Of a DNA stretch of 18,585 nucleotides, positions 14,758 through 18,585 are shown piece after piece (position 1 is the stretch's first letter; every line of letters starts with the position of its first letter). A program made the position numbers and the translations under genes. The DNA is taken from the NCBI GenBank assembly GCA_035642415.1, contig DASQSI010000322.1, positions 1 through 18,585 on the forward strand. Reading direction: 5' to 3'. This stretch comes from Rubrobacter_F sp035642415 (GTDB taxonomy: Bacteria; Actinomycetota; Rubrobacteria; Rubrobacterales; Rubrobacteraceae). Below the pieces are notes generated by a model. It searched no databases, was not told the origin of the DNA, and saw nothing but the letters and a program-made list of their open reading frames with translations.

Positions 14758-15924
14758 TTGGTCGACTTCAAGCTAGACGAGGAGCTTCAGCAGGTCAGAG
14801 ACAGGGTCCGCCGGTTCATCGATACGGAGGTTATCCCCTGTGAAGAGGGATTCGGCCCCGAACACGGGAAGTTAGAAGCGCTGCGGGGAGAGCTTCAGGC
14901 TAAGGCGAAGAAAGCCCAGCTCTTCCTTCCCCACTTACCCCAGAAGCTTGGAGGTCTGGGATTAAACTGGAGGCAAACCGCGGTAGTCCTCGAAGAAGCA
15001 GGGCGGAGCCTTTTGGGTCCACAGGCCCTCAACGCTGCCGCTCCAGACGAGGGCAACATGCACCTGCTCAGCCATGTGGCGGACGGGGAGCAGAGCACCC
15101 GCTATCTACAGCCTCTGGTCAGAGGCGAGATACGCTCGTGCTTTGCCATGACCGAGCCGGCTCCGGGCGCTGGCTCGGATCCCGGCCTACTCCGCTCCAC
15201 CGCCGAAAGGAGAAATGGTAAGTGGGCGATCAACGGCACTAAATGGTTTATTACCGGCGCGGAAGGTGCCGCGTTCGCCATCGTCCTCGTCCAGACCCCC
15301 GAAGGCCCCACCATGTTCCTTATAGACACCGACAACCCCGGGTTTAGTTTACAGCGAACCATCCCCACGATGGATGTGTTCATGCCGGGAGGACACGGAC
15401 AGATCGATTTCGTCGACTGCCTCGTAGACGACGATGCCGTGCTGGGCAAGGTGGGTGAGGGGTTCGAGCATGCTCAGGTCCGGCTGGGTCCGGCGCGTCT
15501 AACCCACTGCATGCGCTGGTTAGGAATCGCGGGGCGTTCTATGGAGATAGCCACTCGCTATGCCCTTAAGCGGGATTCGTTTGGCAGCAAGCTTTCCGAA
15601 CACCAGGCTATACAGTGGATGGTGGCGGATTCTCATACGGAAATGCACGCCGCGCGGCTAATGATCTGGCATGCCGCCTGGAAGCTCGACCAGGGCGAGC
15701 GAGCGCGACAGGAAACCTCCATGACCAAGATATTCGTTGCCGAAACGGTAGACCGGGTGATCGACCGTTCGCTTCAGATATGCGGAGCACTGGGTGTTTC
15801 CGAGGATACTCCTTTAAGCCACTTCTACCGGGAGGCACGACCGTTCAGGATCTACGATGGCCCCAGCGAGGTCCACAGGAGTTCCATAGCCCGCCGAGTT
15901 TTCAGAGAAGCCGATCAAGCGTGA
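14758..15924 (+). CDS. Acyl-CoA dehydrogenase, ACAD10/ACAD11-like (LvaC-type)
   Basis: A 388-residue acyl-CoA dehydrogenase-fold protein. FAD/substrate motifs include CFAMTEPAPGAGSDP, KWFITGAEGAAFAIVLVQT, DSFGSKLSEHQAIQWMVADS and QICGALGVSEDTPLSHFYREAR. The segment that carries the catalytic Glu in ordinary acyl-CoA dehydrogenases (YEGT) reads YDGPSEVHRSSIARRVF, with Asp367. A DGP.EVH motif at this place is typical of the ACAD10/ACAD11 group. Those enzymes act with a kinase: they accept a 4-phospho-acyl-CoA and release phosphate to make an enoyl-CoA, as LvaC does in Pseudomonas putida. The start is TTG 14758 with AGAGAGG eight bases upstream. The stop codon overlaps the kinase start by four bases, so the products are made together. 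Assignment to this subgroup rests on the motif plus the neighbours; the substrate is not known. Confidence 0.9.
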   Translation: MVDFKLDEELQQVRDRVRRFIDTEVIPCEEGFGPEHGKLEALRGELQAKAKKAQLFLPHLPQKLGGLGLNWRQTAVVLEEAGRSLLGPQALNAAAPDEGNMHLLSHVADGEQSTRYLQPLVRGEIRSCFAMTEPAPGAGSDPGLLRSTAERRNGKWAINGTKWFITGAEGAAFAIVLVQTPEGPTMFLIDTDNPGFSLQRTIPTMDVFMPGGHGQIDFVDCLVDDDAVLGKVGEGFEHAQVRLGPARLTHCMRWLGIAGRSMEIATRYALKRDSFGSKLSEHQAIQWMVADSHTEMHAARLMIWHAAWKLDQGERARQETSMTKIFVAETVDRVIDRSLQICGALGVSEDTPLSHFYREARPFRIYDGPSEVHRSSIARRVFREADQA

Positions 15925-16916
15925 GCGAAAACTGGACCGAAGGCCTTGGCGGGCCTTTGACTACCCTGCTTGAGGGGCCCATAGAGGTCGAGCGTGCAGA
16001 GCTTATCCCGGGGGGTGCTTCTAAGGATACCTGTGTGGTGGATGCTGTAACCCCCGAAGGAGCGCTAGAACTGCTCGTCCGCCGTGCTGCCGGCGGGGTC
16101 ATCTACTCCGAGACGCTCTCGCTCGAGCAGGAGTGCAAGGTCCTGCAAGCAGCATATGAAGCGGGGATCAAGGCACCAAAACCGTACGGTTACCTTGAAG
16201 ACCTCGCAGGGCGCGAAGCCGTTGTGATGGAGCGCCTTAAAGGGGAGAGCGTCGGACGCCGGGTGGTGCAAAAGCCAGAGTTCGAAACGACCCGTGAGAT
16301 ACTCCCCGAACAACTGGCCGAGGAGTTATCTAAGATACATGCTATACCCCTCGAGCAGCTTCCGTCCCTCCCCGGTGCCCGGACCGAACCGGCTGCAGAC
16401 TACGTGCTCTCAACCCTAGAACAGGAGCTCGACGCCCTGGAGGAACCCCACCCGGCAATCGAGCTGGGGCTTTCATGGCTGCGCGGACATGTTCCCGCTA
16501 GCCACGAGATCGTTCTGAACCACGGCGATTTTCGCGTGGGTAACTTCATGGTGGATGAGGAGGGATTGGTGGGGATATTGGACTGGGAGTTCGCCCATCT
16601 CGGCGATCCGGCCGAGGACTTGGCCTGGCCCTTGGTGAGGGCCTGGCGGTTTGGGGTGGATCATCTCCGTCTCGGAGGTATCGGTGAAGTCGAACCTTAT
16701 CTCGAGCACTACAACACCCTTACCGGTCGTCGAATCACCTTCGAAGAGCTGTTTTATTGGGAAGTGGCAGGCAACGTGAGGTGGGCCATCGGTTCGCTAA
16801 ACCAGGCCAAACGGCACCTCTCCGGCCAGGAGCGTAGCGTAGAGCTTGCCGTCATAGGGCGCCTGGCTTCGGAGGTAGAGTATGAGCTACTCTCTCTGCT
16901 CGAAAGGGGTAGCTGA
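15921..16916 (+). CDS. Aminoglycoside-phosphotransferase-fold acyl-CoA kinase (ACAD10/11 kinase-domain or LvaA-like)
   Basis: A phosphotransferase of the APH/choline-kinase fold, 331 residues. The catalytic loop HGDFRVGNFM (201-210, with Asp203 and Asn208) and the metal-binding ILDWEFAHLGDPAEDLAW (Asp221) match the Brenner and DFG-type motifs of the family. An early IPGGASKDT, at the glycine-rich loop position, leads into LLVRRA, and EVVME-like AVVMERLKGES marks the hinge. Drug-resistance kinases lack this context. In animals the same domain is fused to ACAD10/11, and in Pseudomonas LvaA phosphorylates the 4-hydroxyl of a 4-hydroxyacyl-CoA. The start is GTG 15921, overlapping the dehydrogenase stop by four bases (GTGA). 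Reading further upstream in frame would run antiparallel to no known domain and inside the previous gene. The DUF6285 gene starts on its stop codon. Confidence 0.9.
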   Translation: MSENWTEGLGGPLTTLLEGPIEVERAELIPGGASKDTCVVDAVTPEGALELLVRRAAGGVIYSETLSLEQECKVLQAAYEAGIKAPKPYGYLEDLAGREAVVMERLKGESVGRRVVQKPEFETTREILPEQLAEELSKIHAIPLEQLPSLPGARTEPAADYVLSTLEQELDALEEPHPAIELGLSWLRGHVPASHEIVLNHGDFRVGNFMVDEEGLVGILDWEFAHLGDPAEDLAWPLVRAWRFGVDHLRLGGIGEVEPYLEHYNTLTGRRITFEELFYWEVAGNVRWAIGSLNQAKRHLSGQERSVELAVIGRLASEVEYELLSLLERGS

Positions 16917-17302
16917 TGCAGGACCGGCCCTCCGGTGGTGAGCTTGCCGAAGCGGTCCGGGGGTTTTTGGAGGAGGAGATTCTTCCCAACTTGGATGACC
17001 CGCGAAGCCGGTTCCGTACACGGGTGGCGATGAACGCCTTGAGCATACTAGAGCGTGAGCTCGAGCAGGAAGAAGGCCTCCTCCGGGAGGAGCTCGCACG
17101 CCTCGCTGACCTGTTGGGCAAGGATCCTGCTACACCCGACACCGTGGAGAAGCTTAGAGAACGGGTCATAGAGCTCAACCGGGATCTCGCCCGGAGCATC
17201 CGCCACGGAGAGGTGCCAGAGGGCACCCTCGAACACCTCAAACAAACCGTTGCGGATAAGCTTAAGGTAGCGAGCCCCGACTACCTGGGGCGCTACGACT
17301 AA
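16916..17302 (+). CDS. DUF6285 family protein (LvaB-like partner of the kinase)
   Basis: A small soluble protein of 128 residues, mostly helical and highly charged. The block ELAEAVRGFLEEEILPNL near residues 9-26, RFRTRVAMNALSILEREL near 36-53, and a C-terminal helix with VADKLKVASPDYLGRYD match my memory of DUF6285 proteins. These are habitually encoded next to APH-fold kinases and ACAD10/11-like dehydrogenases. In the levulinate pathway the small LvaB is needed together with LvaA for phosphorylation of 4-hydroxyvaleryl-CoA. A helper or subunit role here is inferred from that. The ATG overlaps the kinase TGA by one base (TGATG), so translation is probably coupled. This is the last gene of the trio, and a 168-base gap follows. 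Confidence 0.85.
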   Translation: MQDRPSGGELAEAVRGFLEEEILPNLDDPRSRFRTRVAMNALSILERELEQEEGLLREELARLADLLGKDPATPDTVEKLRERVIELNRDLARSIRHGEVPEGTLEHLKQTVADKLKVASPDYLGRYD

Positions 17303-17470
17303 CTAGCCTCTACCACTCTGGATCTCTCCCTTTTAGATAAGAAACCCCTTTGCGACGTCAAAGCGCAATCCAGAGCGTTGAGTTTGGCATGGTCTCTACT
17401 GGGTATAGCGTAAGGAGAGTTGCGAGTTCGAGTTGCTTAAACGTAATGGGAAAGGAGGTGCGCGTAGTAT

Positions 17471-18439
17471 ATGCCTACCGTTCGCGCTGCCGTCGTGCAG
17501 GCGGCCCCGGTTGCCTTTGACCTCGAGAAGACGCTGGACAAGGTGGAGCGCCTTGTCTCTGAGGCTGCCGCCACCGGCGCCGGGCTCGTAGTCTTTCCGG
17601 AGGCGTTCGTCTCCTGCTACCCGCGTGGCCTGACTTTTGGCGCGAGCGTCGGTTCGCGCACCCCTGAGGGTCGGGAAGACTTCCGACGCTACTGGGAATC
17701 CTCCGTGGACGTGCCCGGTCCGGCGGTTGACCGGCTCGGGGAGATGGCCCGTGAGAACGGAGTGTATCTAGTAATGGGGGTGATCGAACGCGCCGCCGGG
17801 ACGTTGTACTGTACCGTGCTCTTCTTCGACCCTAACGGCAAGTTCTTGGGCAAGCACCGCAAGCTCATGCCAACCGCGGCGGAGAGGCTGGTATGGGGTT
17901 TCGGGGATGGGTCCACGATGCCGGTCTTCGACACCAGGGTCGGCAAGCTCGGCGCCGTCATCTGCTGGGAGAACTACATGCCCCTCCTCAGGATGGCGAT
18001 GTACCAAAAGGGCATTCAGATCTACTGCGCCCCGACCGCCGACGCCCGGGACACCTGGGTTGCCACGATGCGGCACGTTGCTTGCGAGGGGCGCTGCTTC
18101 GTACTATCGGCTAACCAGTTCGCCCGCCGCAGCGATTACCCCAAAGACTACGCGATAGAAGATGACGACGGAGACCCGGATCGCGTCCTCTGCCGGGGTG
18201 GTTCGGTGATCATCTCTCCGTTGGGGGAGATGCTCGCCGGGCCGAACTTCGAGGGGGAAGCGATCCTGACTGCCGACCTTGACCTGGGCGAGATCGCAAA
18301 AGGCAAGTACGACTTCGATGTTGTAGGTCACTACGCCCGTTCGGACGTCTTCCAGCTCTCGGTCAACGAGCGGGCGATGGCTCCTGTTATCCGGGAGTAC
18401 GAGATGCAACAAACAACAGAAATTCTGGCGGAGAGTTAA
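17471..18439 (+). CDS. Nitrilase family carbon-nitrogen hydrolase
   Basis: Nitrilase-branch enzymes hydrolyse nitriles to acids and ammonia or, in related branches, to amides. The 322-residue protein keeps the Glu-Lys-Cys triad: Glu44 in VFPEAFVSCYPRG, Lys131 in KHRKLMPTAAERLVWGFGDG, and Cys165 in AVICWENYMPLLRMAMY. The PRGLTFG segment, the ERLVWGFGDGS loop and CWENYMPL are characteristic of true nitrilases and cyanide-hydratase relatives rather than of amidases or omega-amidases. YCAPTADARDTW and GGSVIISPLGEMLAGP are also conserved. The ATG at 17471 has AAAGGAGGTG upstream at slightly long spacing; the GTG inside that site is out of frame. The cyclase-family gene follows within 17 bases and is likely its operon partner. 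Its acid product could feed the CoA ligase upstream, but that is only a guess. Confidence 0.92.
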   Translation: MPTVRAAVVQAAPVAFDLEKTLDKVERLVSEAAATGAGLVVFPEAFVSCYPRGLTFGASVGSRTPEGREDFRRYWESSVDVPGPAVDRLGEMARENGVYLVMGVIERAAGTLYCTVLFFDPNGKFLGKHRKLMPTAAERLVWGFGDGSTMPVFDTRVGKLGAVICWENYMPLLRMAMYQKGIQIYCAPTADARDTWVATMRHVACEGRCFVLSANQFARRSDYPKDYAIEDDDGDPDRVLCRGGSVIISPLGEMLAGPNFEGEAILTADLDLGEIAKGKYDFDVVGHYARSDVFQLSVNERAMAPVIREYEMQQTTEILAES

Positions 18440-18456
18440 AGGAAAGATCGAATGGT

Positions 18457-18585
18457 ATGATGGCCGGGGCGCACATCTTTGATCTGGAGCAGCCGCGCAC
18501 GGCTGACATGCCCGTCTGGCCCGCTCACCAGCCCGGCTACTCCTACCTCCTCCACCGCCACCACGAGGATGAGTACGAGGACACA
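18457..18585 (+). CDS. Cyclase family protein (kynurenine formamidase-like), 5' part only
   Basis: The first 43 codons are present and the frame is open at the window end. The N-terminus HIFDLEQPRTADMPVWPAH then PGYSYLLHRHHEDEY matches the start of cyclase/kynurenine-formamidase-like metal hydrolases, where a His in PxHPAH..G helps bind the metal. Here that region reads PVWPAHQPG. The start is ATG 18457, preceded by AAGGAAAG ten bases upstream; an ATG at 18452 is out of frame and stops at once, and ATG 18460 is an equal alternative. It begins 17 bases after the nitrilase stop. The substrate is unknown; kynurenine formamidase itself is only one branch of this family. Confidence 0.8.
   Translation, partial: MMAGAHIFDLEQPRTADMPVWPAHQPGYSYLLHRHHEDEYEDT

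Noticed and set aside
15615..15920. N-terminal extension of the kinase frame by about 100 codons
   Set aside because: It lies inside the dehydrogenase gene and shows no domain. The GTG at 15921 overlaps the stop in the usual coupled manner and gives a normal kinase length.
15921..16916. Aminoglycoside resistance kinase
   Set aside because: The fold motifs alone would allow it, but the overlap with an ACAD10/11-like dehydrogenase and a DUF6285 gene points to acyl-CoA metabolism.

Overview
The window comes from a GC-rich bacterial chromosome (about 60% G+C by eye). It has strong GGAGG-type ribosome sites, frequent GTG and TTG starts, and AGG and ATA codons alongside GC-rich ones. Codon style and gene content (fatty-acid catabolism paralogues, DUF6285, a stand-alone NDP-sugar synthase) suggest a deep-branching actinobacterium such as a Rubrobacter relative. 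That placement is inference.

Layout. 1-671 (minus): inositol monophosphatase family enzyme, cut by the window edge. 672-1183: no convincing gene. 1184-3837 (plus): a secreted or membrane Gly/Ser/Pro-rich protein, an unrecognised 115-residue ORF, an NDP-sugar nucleotidyltransferase with a beta-helix tail, and a small single-span membrane protein. 4043-8071 (plus): a beta-oxidation unit of fadN-like 3-hydroxyacyl-CoA dehydrogenase/enoyl-CoA hydratase, fadA thiolase, and a broken hotdog thioesterase. 8080-10307 (minus, convergent): an acyl-CoA dehydrogenase resembling plant ACX4/glutaryl-CoA dehydrogenases, and upstream of it an EamA-type exporter. 10572-12694 (plus): the remnant of a short-chain dehydrogenase (SDR), then a quinone-oxidoreductase-like MDR and an intact HSDL2-like SDR. 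12695-13080: an AT-rich gap with a short tandem repeat and two hairpins, the second a good terminator. 13081-17302 (plus): an acyl-CoA ligase, then a tightly overlapping trio of ACAD10/11-type dehydrogenase, aminoglycoside-phosphotransferase-like kinase and DUF6285 protein. 17471-18585 (plus): a nitrilase and the start of a cyclase-family hydrolase.

Main result. The ligase plus trio matches the components of the lvaABCE levulinate/4-hydroxyacid route of Pseudomonas putida and the fused ACAD10/ACAD11 proteins of animals. There a 4-hydroxyacyl-CoA is phosphorylated by the kinase, and the dehydrogenase-like enzyme removes the phosphate to give an enoyl-CoA. With fadN and fadA nearby, and an SDR that could supply the 4-keto/4-hydroxy step, the window reads as a candidate locus for activating 4-hydroxy or 4-keto acids and feeding them into beta-oxidation. 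The families are recognised from sequence; the substrate and the link between the parts are inference.

A second theme is gene decay. A PaaI-like thioesterase directly behind fadA has two in-frame stops and three frame changes, and an SDR survives only as a frameshifted C-terminal piece. Palindromic elements before fadN and before the dehydrogenase-kinase trio may be regulatory.
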